Source: Candidatus Aminicenantota bacterium (GTDB taxonomy: Bacteria; Acidobacteriota; Aminicenantia; Aminicenantales; Aminicenantaceae). Taken from it: a stretch of 13,160 nucleotides of DNA. Below the pieces are notes generated by a model. The model saw only the letters and a list, made by a program, of their open reading frames with translations, was not told where the DNA came from and ran no database searches. The position numbers and the translations under genes were made by a program. Positions 6,323 through 12,757 of this stretch are shown here, piece after piece; positions within the stretch are counted from its first letter, which is position 1; each line of letters starts with the position of its first letter. Location of the stretch: assembly GCA_016926925.1 (NCBI GenBank), contig JAFGNQ010000052.1, forward strand, positions 1 to 13,160, in the 5' to 3' direction.

Positions 6323-8209
6323 CTATTTCAGGATGATGAGGGAGAAGGAATCCGAGACAAGGATATATTCGCCGTGAACAACCACACCGGCCGGCTCTCC
6401 TGGGGTTTCGAAGGAGGAAACGAGCTTGGGCTCCCGGGGATTTCTGATGTCGATCTTTTTGATTCCTGTGCTCTCATCTGAGAGGTAAGCATAGTCCCCA
6501 CTGACAGCGACACAATTGGCGAAACCCTCTACGGGGAACGATCCGACTTTTTTCACCGAGGCAGGATCGCTGACATCCAGTATTTGAAGGCCTTCTTCTC
6601 CATCCGCCACATAGGCAAGAGTACCGCTGATATCCACGCCATAAGGCAGCCCGGGAGTCGTGATGGTGGTCATGAGCTCAGGTGAAGCAGGGTCGCTAAC
6701 ATCCACGATGTGGATGCCGGTATCGCTGTTGGCGATGTAGGCGTAATTGCCGGCTACAGCCAAACCGTAAGCAAATCCCTTCATTTCAAACGAACCCATC
6801 AACGCAGCGTTTTTGGGATCGGAGACATCGACGATGTGCAGGCCGGAATGATCCGACGTAATGTACAACAGATTGTCTTTCAAGACCGCTTTCCGCGTCA
6901 CTCCGGGAAGCCGGAGGACTTTTATGCTTTTGATATCATTGAGCCGAGTCGTATCGTAGACAGCCAGGCCTCCACGGCCTGTTTGAAACACAAAATTGTC
7001 TTTTACGGCTTGCGATTGGATATTTCTGAGACGGATGATCGTCCCCAGGAATTTGGAATAATTACGCTCACTGGCATCTGGGAGCTGGGCATAAGAGCCG
7101 GCGACCGAAGGGGAAGCGGGATCGGTAATGTCGATGACCTTCAAACCCGACATATTGCCTACGGAATAGGCGTAATCACCTTGAACACAGGTATCGATAA
7201 TCGAGGCGGGTGTGTAGTACACGCCGGATAGCTCCGGTTTAGAGGGATCTTTTACAGAGAGGATGTGAATGCCGGCGAAATAATCGACGATGTAGGCAAA
7301 ATCCCCATCCAGAGCGACTCCATAGGCTTCATTGTAGATGGTATGCTTGAATGTGGCCAAAAGAGAAGGCTGTACGGGATTGCCGATATCGACAATCTTG
7401 AAAGCTCCGTCATAAAGATTTCCCACACAGAGCCGATCGTTATCAACGGCGACCCCCCTGGCATAGCCAGATGTTATGAACGTCGCTGCCGGCACAGGCT
7501 TGGACGGATCGCTGATATCGAGGACCTGGAGGCCGGCATCCCCATCGGCCACATAGGCGAAATTCCCGGAAACAACGACGCTCTCAGAGGTGCCGGACGT
7601 GTCGAATGATTGAATGAGCTTTGGAGCCTGAGATTCTTTGATATCAAAGATCTGCAAACCTGCTTCTCCATCGGCTACCAACACCAAATCATCCGTGACG
7701 GCAATTCCCAAGGCATCTCCGGGCGTATCCAGCGAAAATATCAAGGATGGAGAGGAAGGATTGCTTATGTCGAAAACATGCAGACCGGACGATCCATCCG
7801 CTAAATAGGCAAGATCGTCTTTCATGACAACACATCTGGATTCGCCGGGCGTAGCGATTTCTCCTATCAACCTCGGAGACTCCGGGGAAGCTGCATCGAT
7901 AATTTTGAGTCCTTTTTTCCCCGCAGCGACACAGGCGAGTGTATCTTTGACATCGATACCGAATCCCCCGCCCAAAAACAATTGCGATACAAAATGTGGG
8001 GCCGTTTTATCGGATACATCGAGGATGACGAGCCCGTTGCGAAAAGCACAGTAGGCATATCCATCGCTAAGAGATATGTCGTAGGCTTTTGTCCACAAGA
8101 GTGAACTGACATATCGGAGCTCTGATCGAGAAGCTCCGCCTCCACAGCTCAGAAAAATGAAAATCAACAAAGCAATACCCAGCAAAATTATGGCTTTTTG
8201 AGATTTCAT
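6323..8209 (-). CDS. LVIVD-repeat lipoprotein, predicted double seven-bladed beta-propeller
   Basis: This 628-residue exported protein is built almost wholly of LVIVD repeats (PF08309), about 42 residues each. The typical unit reads GYAYVADGxxGLxIxDVSDPxxPxxxGS. I count 13 full units from about residue 43 to 606 and a short last unit (607-628). The total of 14 fits two seven-bladed propellers. Unit 8 carries an extra 17 or so residues (about 377-395). The N-terminus is a hydrophobic signal (5-20) ending in FLSC, a relaxed lipobox with lipidated C22. The product is thus probably anchored in a membrane facing the periplasm or exterior. No catalytic motif is visible; such proteins usually serve in binding or adhesion. 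The ATG at 8209 has AAGGAG 8 nt upstream. It lies 26 nt after the DUF362 gene on the same strand, so the two are likely co-transcribed. Confidence 0.93.
   Translation of the reverse strand: MKSQKAIILLGIALLIFIFLSCGGGASRSELRYVSSLLWTKAYDISLSDGYAYCAFRNGLVILDVSDKTAPHFVSQLFLGGGFGIDVKDTLACVAAGKKGLKIIDAASPESPRLIGEIATPGESRCVVMKDDLAYLADGSSGLHVFDISNPSSPSLIFSLDTPGDALGIAVTDDLVLVADGEAGLQIFDIKESQAPKLIQSFDTSGTSESVVVSGNFAYVADGDAGLQVLDISDPSKPVPAATFITSGYARGVAVDNDRLCVGNLYDGAFKIVDIGNPVQPSLLATFKHTIYNEAYGVALDGDFAYIVDYFAGIHILSVKDPSKPELSGVYYTPASIIDTCVQGDYAYSVGNMSGLKVIDITDPASPSVAGSYAQLPDASERNYSKFLGTIIRLRNIQSQAVKDNFVFQTGRGGLAVYDTTRLNDIKSIKVLRLPGVTRKAVLKDNLLYITSDHSGLHIVDVSDPKNAALMGSFEMKGFAYGLAVAGNYAYIANSDTGIHIVDVSDPASPELMTTITTPGLPYGVDISGTLAYVADGEEGLQILDVSDPASVKKVGSFPVEGFANCVAVSGDYAYLSDESTGIKKIDIRNPREPKLVSSFETPGEPAGVVVHGEYILVSDSFSLIILK
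6326..8083 (-). repeat. Tandem array of 14 LVIVD coding repeats (about 126 nt each)
   Basis: In-frame repeats begin at about protein residues 43, 83, 125, 167, 209, 251, 296, 338, 397, 439, 481, 523, 565 and 607. They have diverged in DNA sequence but keep the protein spacing. Units 10-13 are the most alike (DVSDP turns at 461-465, 503-507 and 545-549). This points to growth of the array by internal duplication. Confidence 0.85.
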
Positions 8210-8235
8210 CGGAAATTCTCCTTACGAGAAGAAGC

Positions 8236-9108
8236 TCAGATCAGGATATCCTCTTCCCATCCCAGTTTTATCAGCTCAATCTTGTTGATATCACTCGTAC
8301 CGATTCCGTGTTTGACATCGGCTTCTTCGATATGTTTGGGCACAGGAGGGACGGCACGTTCTTTTCCCAGCTTCCTGGTACGCATGGCCATGATAAGGCG
8401 CAGGCCGATGGCATCAATGGCGACAGGATCCTGGCTGAAAAGCAAACCTTTGTAATTCCAGACATAACGGCGGCTGAAATGGTGGGGGCCACGGCCATGA
8501 TACTGCGGCGTCAAGACGCAGAGAACGTTCAGCCGGGTCTTCCCTTTGACCATAGGCAAGTTAAAGAGCGCACCCAGGTTGGCACAACTGTTCGAATGAT
8601 AGGCCGGCTGGGAGTCGGCGAACATAATATAATTTTTCATAACACCGCTTATGCCGGCAAGATAATGGGTGCGCAGAGGTCTGACATTGATCAGGGACGT
8701 GGAGTTCTGAAAAATGGGATTCGTCTTCACGGTGTGGTCATCGATTCCTATGTTCTCTTTTTTGATGCCCGCATCCTCGAGGCGTTTGACGATGGCCTGC
8801 TCCAACTCAGGGGGCGTCGGCAAATAAGACCAGACATTGCTCTTGATTCCCACGATTTCCCCAGGCTTGACGATTTTCTGAAACGCATCGGCAGGGCCCT
8901 TGGCGTCAAAGAGCCGTACGACACCTTCATCGAACATATTTTGGATGACTTCAGCGTTGATTGCATAGTCGTCATCCACCGCATCGGGATGGCGAACGAG
9001 CACAACCCTGGACTTTTTAGGTCTTTGAGCGGATAAACCGATGGCCGTGCCCAGAACGGCATACGAGGTTCCGCGGATAAAATCGCGTCTCGTTATGATT
9101 TCTTTCAT
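8236..9108 (-). CDS. Tat-exported DUF362 domain protein
   Basis: This is a DUF362-family protein (COG2006 type) of unknown biochemical role. Numbered from the ATG at 9108 it has 290 residues. A twin-arginine signal TRRDFIRG (6-13) is followed by a hydrophobic stretch to SAQ (26-28), so it is probably folded in the cytoplasm and exported. Family-typical segments are VGIKSNVW (86-93), IGIDDHTVKTNP (120-131), GVMKNYIMF (155-163) and FSQDPVAIDAIGLRLI (224-239). The Cys-rich ferredoxin clusters found in some DUF362 proteins are absent; only C175 and C197 occur. Starts at ATG 9126 and TTG 9144 are in frame but have no Shine-Dalgarno site. I chose 9108 because it puts the RR motif at the usual distance, with a weak AAGG upstream. 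The propeller lipoprotein gene follows after 26 nt. Confidence 0.88.
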   Translation of the reverse strand: MKEIITRRDFIRGTSYAVLGTAIGLSAQRPKKSRVVLVRHPDAVDDDYAINAEVIQNMFDEGVVRLFDAKGPADAFQKIVKPGEIVGIKSNVWSYLPTPPELEQAIVKRLEDAGIKKENIGIDDHTVKTNPIFQNSTSLINVRPLRTHYLAGISGVMKNYIMFADSQPAYHSNSCANLGALFNLPMVKGKTRLNVLCVLTPQYHGRGPHHFSRRYVWNYKGLLFSQDPVAIDAIGLRLIMAMRTRKLGKERAVPPVPKHIEEADVKHGIGTSDINKIELIKLGWEEDILI

Positions 9109-9198
9109 GAGTTGATCGCCTTTCATCTCATCTGAATTGTTCAAATAAAAATAACCAAATTTATCTCAAATCGTGAATGATCCGGACTAATGGCCTCC

Positions 9199-9227
9199 AC
9201 TTTAATGCCTTAAGTCCTGAAAGTCAA
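9199..9227 (-). promoter_or_regulatory. Candidate promoter for the DUF362-propeller genes
   Basis: On the - strand TTGACT (9227-9222) and TAAAGT (9204-9199) are 17 bp apart, with 5 of 6 and 4 of 6 consensus matches. The start would be near 9192, about 85 nt before the ATG at 9108. Two CTTAAG palindromes (9209-9214 and 9230-9235) flank the -35 box, 21 bp apart. Confidence 0.4.
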
Positions 9228-9237
9228 TTCTTAAGAC
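9209..9237. repeat. Paired CTTAAG sites 21 bp apart (operator-like)
   Basis: CTTAAG occurs at 9209-9214 and 9230-9235. On the - strand the extended forms GTCTTAAG and GACTTAAG enclose the TTGACT -35 box. A spacing of two helical turns on the promoter resembles a dimeric operator. The sites are short, so chance remains possible. Confidence 0.25.
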
Positions 9238-9249
9238 ATTCCGGAGAAA

Positions 9250-9288
9250 CGATGCATCCGCCGGCGTTATCGCAGGGTCCTTGCATCG
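9250..9288. repeat. Inverted repeat CGATGCA / TGCATCG in the divergent spacer
   Basis: Two perfect 7-bp arms (9250-9256 and 9282-9288) are separated by 25 nt in the spacer between the divergent DUF362 and serine hydrolase genes. No T-tract follows that would suit a terminator. Its role is unknown. Apart from the two promoters and the CTTAAG pair I see nothing else in this roughly 300-nt spacer. Confidence 0.2.
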
Positions 9289-9307
9289 GCTCTTTTCGCC
9301 AGGACTG

Positions 9308-9337
9308 TTGACCTCGCCGTTTTGGGTGTGATACCCT
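9308..9337 (+). promoter_or_regulatory. Candidate promoter for the serine hydrolase gene
   Basis: TTGACC (9308-9313, 5 of 6 matches) is followed after 18 bp by TACCCT (9332-9337, 3 of 6), preceded by TGA as in an extended -10. A start near 9344 would give a leader of about 68 nt ending in AGGAGG (9401-9406). Confidence 0.4.
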
Positions 9338-9411
9338 CATTTCAAAGTGTCAGTGAATGGAAATAATGGAAAGTCAAATCATTCCATGAAGGTTTTCAAT
9401 AGGAGGCAAAC

Positions 9412-10857
9412 ATGAAAAGGATGCTCGTTTCTATCCCAATTTTTCTTCTTCTTTTAGTTTTCATATGCGCTTTTCCTTCGTTATCCGAAGAACAAAAACA
9501 GCCCGATTATTCCGAAGCCATCCGATTGATCGACACATGGCTTGAGGCTCAGCGCGACTACGACCATCTGCCAGGCATTTCGGCTGCTATAGTTACGGAT
9601 CAGGAAATGCTCTGGAGTAAAGGCTACGGGATGACCGATCTAGAAAAAAAAGTTCCTTCATCTCCCAATACCATCTACAGCATCTGTTCCATCTCCAAAT
9701 TGTTCACCTCTGTTGCCATAATGCAGCTCCGCGACGCCGGGAAGCTCAGGCTCGAAGACCATGTGTCGGATCACCTCCCCTGGTTTAACCTCAAGCAGCA
9801 GTTCCCGGAAACCGGGCCCATAACCATTCGATCCCTCCTCACCCATTCGTCCGGTCTTCCCAGGGAGTCAGACTATCCCTATTGGTCTTTACCCGACTTC
9901 CCCTTTCCCACCCAAGAGCAGGTCAAAGCCAAGCTCGGCACCCAGGAAACCCTTTACCCTCCCTCCACGTATTTTCAATACAGCAACCTCGGGCTGACAC
10001 TGCTGGGAGAGATCGTTGCCCAAGTCTCGGGAGTTCCCTACCAACAGTATGTTCAGGAAAATATACTGAAGCCATTGAAGCTGGCGGCAACGCGCCCGGA
10101 ACTTCCGGAATCCCTATGGAGAGGGGAATTGGCCACAGGATACTCCGCTCTTAAGCGTGACGGCACACGCGACATGCTCCCCTTTTTCCAAGCCAAAGGT
10201 ATTGCCCCAGCTGCCGGTTTTTCTTCGACAGTCGAAGACTTGGCCGGATTCGCCTCCTGGCAATTTCGTCTTCTGGAAAAGGGCGGAAAAGAAATTCTCA
10301 AAGCATCAACCCTCCGGGAAATGCACCGTGTGCATTGGGTGGATCCTGATTGGAAAACCACCTGGGGTTTGGGCTTTGTTGTGAGCGAAGTGGATGGCCG
10401 GTCAATGGTCGGCCACTCGGGAGGTTGTCCAGGCTACTCGAGTATCTTGAATATCGATCCTCACAAAAAACAGGCCTTCATTGTCATGATCAATGCGTGT
10501 GGTGTCTCCCCGGGTAGATATGCGGAAGGCATGAGAAATATTCTGAAGAAAGTCGCTGACGGCGACAAGAAGGAAATATCAACGGTTGACTTCGAAGATT
10601 ATACAGGCCTTTACAGCGCACAACCGTGGGGGGGAGAGACGGCTATTCTTCCCTGGGAGGGAAAATTGGCAATTTTCGGGCTCCCCTCCGGAAATCCGGC
10701 TCAAGGGATGGGGCTGCTGAAACACATCGAGGGCGACACATTCCGCCGTTTGCGCAAGGATGAGACTCTCGGTGCTGAAGTCGTTTTTGAAAGGAATGAG
10801 TCCAGCAGAGTGGTTCGGTTTTGGGAGCATAGTAACTTCCACAATAAAATCAAGTAA
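9412..10857 (+). CDS. Secreted serine hydrolase, beta-lactamase/class C penicillin-binding-protein family
   Basis: This 481-residue protein belongs to the serine beta-lactamase-like family (PF00144), which includes class C beta-lactamases, D-aminopeptidases/DD-peptidases and EstB-type esterases. A Sec signal peptide covers about residues 1-25. The SxxK motif is S93-I-S-K96, the Tyr motif is YSN (190-192), and HSGG (335-338) takes the place of the KTG triad. A C-terminal add-on (about 393-472, starting DYTGLYSA) resembles the DUF3471-type domain common in the esterase/peptidase members. HSGG and the extra domain favour a peptidase or esterase over an antibiotic-hydrolysing enzyme. AGGAGG lies 5 nt before the ATG. 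A lipoprotein M28 gene follows on the same strand after 170 nt, but with its own promoter candidate. Activity on beta-lactams, D-amino-acid peptides or esters cannot be told apart by eye. Confidence 0.93.
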   Translation: MKRMLVSIPIFLLLLVFICAFPSLSEEQKQPDYSEAIRLIDTWLEAQRDYDHLPGISAAIVTDQEMLWSKGYGMTDLEKKVPSSPNTIYSICSISKLFTSVAIMQLRDAGKLRLEDHVSDHLPWFNLKQQFPETGPITIRSLLTHSSGLPRESDYPYWSLPDFPFPTQEQVKAKLGTQETLYPPSTYFQYSNLGLTLLGEIVAQVSGVPYQQYVQENILKPLKLAATRPELPESLWRGELATGYSALKRDGTRDMLPFFQAKGIAPAAGFSSTVEDLAGFASWQFRLLEKGGKEILKASTLREMHRVHWVDPDWKTTWGLGFVVSEVDGRSMVGHSGGCPGYSSILNIDPHKKQAFIVMINACGVSPGRYAEGMRNILKKVADGDKKEISTVDFEDYTGLYSAQPWGGETAILPWEGKLAIFGLPSGNPAQGMGLLKHIEGDTFRRLRKDETLGAEVVFERNESSRVVRFWEHSNFHNKIK

Positions 10858-10898
10858 ACTTATCTATCCCGCTGCAAACAGCCATTTTAGTCTTGCGG

Positions 10899-10924
10899 AG
10901 TCTGCCAAGAGGCTTGACTTTTTT
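10899..10924 (+). terminator. Candidate intrinsic terminator of the serine hydrolase gene
   Basis: AGTC (10899-10902) and GCC (10904-10906) pair with GGC (10911-10913) and GACT (10916-10919) around an AAGA loop. A 1x2 internal bulge interrupts the stem, and six T residues follow (10919-10924). It lies about 40 nt after the stop codon at 10857. The stem is short, so strength would be moderate. It shares bases with the -35 box of the next gene. Confidence 0.35.
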
Positions 10925-10953
10925 CGGCTACAGTGATATTTCAAAGCCTCTTG
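10906..10953. repeat. Inverted repeat bracketing the promoter of the second M28 gene
   Basis: CAAGAGGCTT (10906-10915) and AAGCCTCTTG (10944-10953) are perfect 10-bp inverse copies, with 28 nt between them. Allowing one bulged A, the arms extend to CAAGAGGCTTGA and TCAAAGCCTCTTG. The left arm covers the -35 box and the right arm abuts the -10 box, which suits a bipartite operator. Confidence 0.55.
10914..10942 (+). promoter_or_regulatory. Candidate promoter for the lipoprotein M28 peptidase
   Basis: TTGACT (10914-10919, 5 of 6 matches) and TATTTC (10937-10942, 3 of 6) are 17 bp apart, with TGA just before the -10 as in an extended -10. A start near 10949 gives a leader of about 79 nt containing the stem-loop at 10958-10998 and AAGGAG at 11014-11019. 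Confidence 0.45.
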
Positions 10954-10957
10954 AACT

Positions 10958-10998
10958 GGACAATCCACAAAAACCATCAATGTTTTTGTGGATAATCC
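10958..10998 (+). promoter_or_regulatory. Leader stem-loop upstream of the second M28 gene
   Basis: ATCCACAAAAAC (10963-10974) and GTTTTTGTGGAT (10982-10993) form a perfect 12-bp stem with a 7-nt loop. Three further pairs (GGA 10958-10960 with TCC 10996-10998) follow after a 2x2 mismatch. It would lie in the 5' untranslated leader, 30 nt before the ATG. No T-tract follows the 3' arm, so it is unlikely to be a terminator. It could be an mRNA-stabilising hairpin or a dyad protein-binding site. Confidence 0.6.
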
Positions 10999-11027
10999 GA
11001 GTTAGTTTTCGTTAAGGAGAGCAAAAT

Positions 11028-12692
11028 ATGATCAACAAAGGGATTGTCGTCGCTTTAATAGCGGTATCCGCCTTTATTTTTTCCTCTTGCGCCGAAAAAG
11101 GGCATGACCTTGATGCAGCACTGGCAAGTATAACGGCGGATGAGCTGGCGAAAAACACGGAGGTTCTCTCCTCGGATAAATTCGAAGGACGCGCACCGGC
11201 CTCCAAAGGAGAAGAACTGACGGTGAACTTTCTGAAAGAAGAATTCATACAGCTCGGGCTCAAGCCGGGAAATGGTGAGAGTTTTTTTCAGGATGTTCCG
11301 ATGGTGGAGATCAATTCGATCCCGACGGAAAGCCTGGCTATCAAAGGCTCCAGCGGGACAAAAAAATATGCCTTTAAGGACGACTTTACCGCACTGACCT
11401 TGAGAGTTATCGAAGAAGTCTCCCTCTCAAACTCTGAAATGGTTTTTGTGGGCTACGGCATTGTAGCGCCGGAATACGATTGGAACGACTATGAAGGAAT
11501 CGATGTGAAAGGAAAAACAGTGCTCATCTTGGTCAACGACCCTGGCTTTGCTACTGAAGATCCTGACTTTTTCACGGGCCGGGCCATGACCTACTACGGA
11601 CGCTGGACGTATAAATATGAAGAGGCTGCACGGCAGGGGGCTTCAGGCGCCTTCATTATCCACGAAACAGAGCCGGCCGCATACGGATGGGGAGTCGTCA
11701 CAAACAGCTTTACAGGCCCGAAGTTCAATCTGATCAGCGATGACAATAACATGTCCCGGTGCGCTGTGGAAGGGTGGCTGACCTTGGATGCCTCTAAAGA
11801 AATCCTCAAGGAGGCCGGACAGAGCCTCGAAGAGTTGAAAGTTCAAGCGACAAACCGCGGCTTCAAGGCAATTCCTCTCGGCCTGACCGCAGCACTCACG
11901 ATGAACAACACGATCCGAGAGTCCGTATCCCGAAATGTCATTGCGGTCATCCCCGGTACGGACCGCGCAGATGAGTATATCTTTTACATGGCTCATTGGG
12001 ATCACTTCGGAATCGACACATCTCTCGAAGAAGATCAGATTTACAATGGAGCTCTCGATAACGCAACAGGAACAGCCGGATTGATCGAGTTGGCAAAAGC
12101 CTTTCAGAAGCTCGGATCCCCTCCTTTGAGATCGATAGCTTTTCTGGCCGTGACGGGTGAAGAGCAGGGGCTGCTCGGTTCTCTCTATTATGCCACGCAT
12201 CCAATCTACCCGACTTCCAAAACCGTTGCCGCAATCAACATGGACGCTTTGAACATCTACGGGCCGATGAAAGATATCACGGTCGTCGGCTTCGGAAAGT
12301 CGGAACTCGACAGCTATCTGATAGAAGCAGCCGCAGAACAAGGACGGCGTGTAGAGCCGAATCCCACACCCGAGAAAGGATCTTTTTACCGATCCGACCA
12401 CTTCAGCTTTGCCAAACAGGGCGTCCCCGCTCTTTATGCCGGTACGGGCAACGAGCACGTAGAGCACGGAAAGGATTGGACGCGCGCACAAAAGGAAAAA
12501 TATCTATCCGAGAATTATCACAAGACTTCGGACGAATTCGACCCCAATTGGGACCTCTCCGGAGCCATCGATGACCTCCGCCTCTTGTTTAAAGTGGGGT
12601 ACAAGCTGAGCAGCGAAGCCGCTTTCCCCGGTTGGAGAGAAGGAACGGAGTTTAAAGCCGTTCGAGATGCAGATCTGAAAAAGAACGAATAG
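11028..12692 (+). CDS. Lipoprotein M28 family metallopeptidase with PA domain
   Basis: This 554-residue zinc aminopeptidase of family M28 is probably anchored by lipid on the periplasmic or outer side. The signal (1-20) ends in FSSC, giving lipidated C21. A PA-type domain centres on MVFVGYGIVAPEYDW (138-152) and DVKGKTVLILV (159-169), with a probable insertion up to about residue 275. The catalytic domain (about 300-525) has the full two-zinc set: H323 (AHWDHFG), bridging D344 (NGALDNATG), general base E378 and ligand E379 (VTGEEQG), D406 (NMDALN) and H458 (YRSDHFSF). AAGGAG lies 8 nt before the ATG. It is a clear paralogue of the gene at 1594 in domain order but is distant in sequence and differs in export mode. 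The spacer upstream holds an unusual cluster of promoter, dyad and hairpin elements, so it may be regulated apart from the serine hydrolase. Confidence 0.95.
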   Translation: MINKGIVVALIAVSAFIFSSCAEKGHDLDAALASITADELAKNTEVLSSDKFEGRAPASKGEELTVNFLKEEFIQLGLKPGNGESFFQDVPMVEINSIPTESLAIKGSSGTKKYAFKDDFTALTLRVIEEVSLSNSEMVFVGYGIVAPEYDWNDYEGIDVKGKTVLILVNDPGFATEDPDFFTGRAMTYYGRWTYKYEEAARQGASGAFIIHETEPAAYGWGVVTNSFTGPKFNLISDDNNMSRCAVEGWLTLDASKEILKEAGQSLEELKVQATNRGFKAIPLGLTAALTMNNTIRESVSRNVIAVIPGTDRADEYIFYMAHWDHFGIDTSLEEDQIYNGALDNATGTAGLIELAKAFQKLGSPPLRSIAFLAVTGEEQGLLGSLYYATHPIYPTSKTVAAINMDALNIYGPMKDITVVGFGKSELDSYLIEAAAEQGRRVEPNPTPEKGSFYRSDHFSFAKQGVPALYAGTGNEHVEHGKDWTRAQKEKYLSENYHKTSDEFDPNWDLSGAIDDLRLLFKVGYKLSSEAAFPGWREGTEFKAVRDADLKKNE

Positions 12693-12729
12693 ATATCAGG
12701 TTGGGAGAACGACGCCTATACTACCAGCT

Positions 12730-12747
12730 GAAAATACCGGTATTTTC
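12730..12747. terminator. 18-bp perfect palindrome between convergent genes (possible bidirectional terminator)
   Basis: GAAAATACCGGTATTTTC (12730-12747) is perfectly self-complementary. As RNA it can fold into a 7-bp stem with a CCGG loop; on the + strand the 3' arm contains TTTT and is followed by TTT. It sits 37 nt after the M28 stop and 10 nt from the stop of the opposing M20 gene. The A+T-rich stem is weak, so a protein-binding dyad is an alternative. Confidence 0.35.
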
Positions 12748-12757
12748 TTTGACAGTT

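Noticed and set aside
6326..8083. CRISPR-like or intergenic tandem repeat array
   Set aside because: The periodicity of about 126 nt is within an open frame and corresponds to LVIVD protein repeats; the DNA copies are diverged.
8308..9036. Long + strand open frame (242 codons) opposite the DUF362 gene
   Set aside because: It is antisense to a gene with clear family motifs and a Tat signal. It has no Shine-Dalgarno site and no family resemblance.
9412..10857. Beta-lactam resistance gene
   Set aside because: HSGG replaces KTG and a DUF3471-like extension is present, both common in peptidase and esterase relatives. No AmpR-like regulator is adjacent.
11643..12491. Long - strand open frame (282 codons) opposite the second M28 gene
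   Set aside because: It is a mirror of a gene with all M28 zinc ligands. The predicted protein shows no recognisable domain and no start signal.
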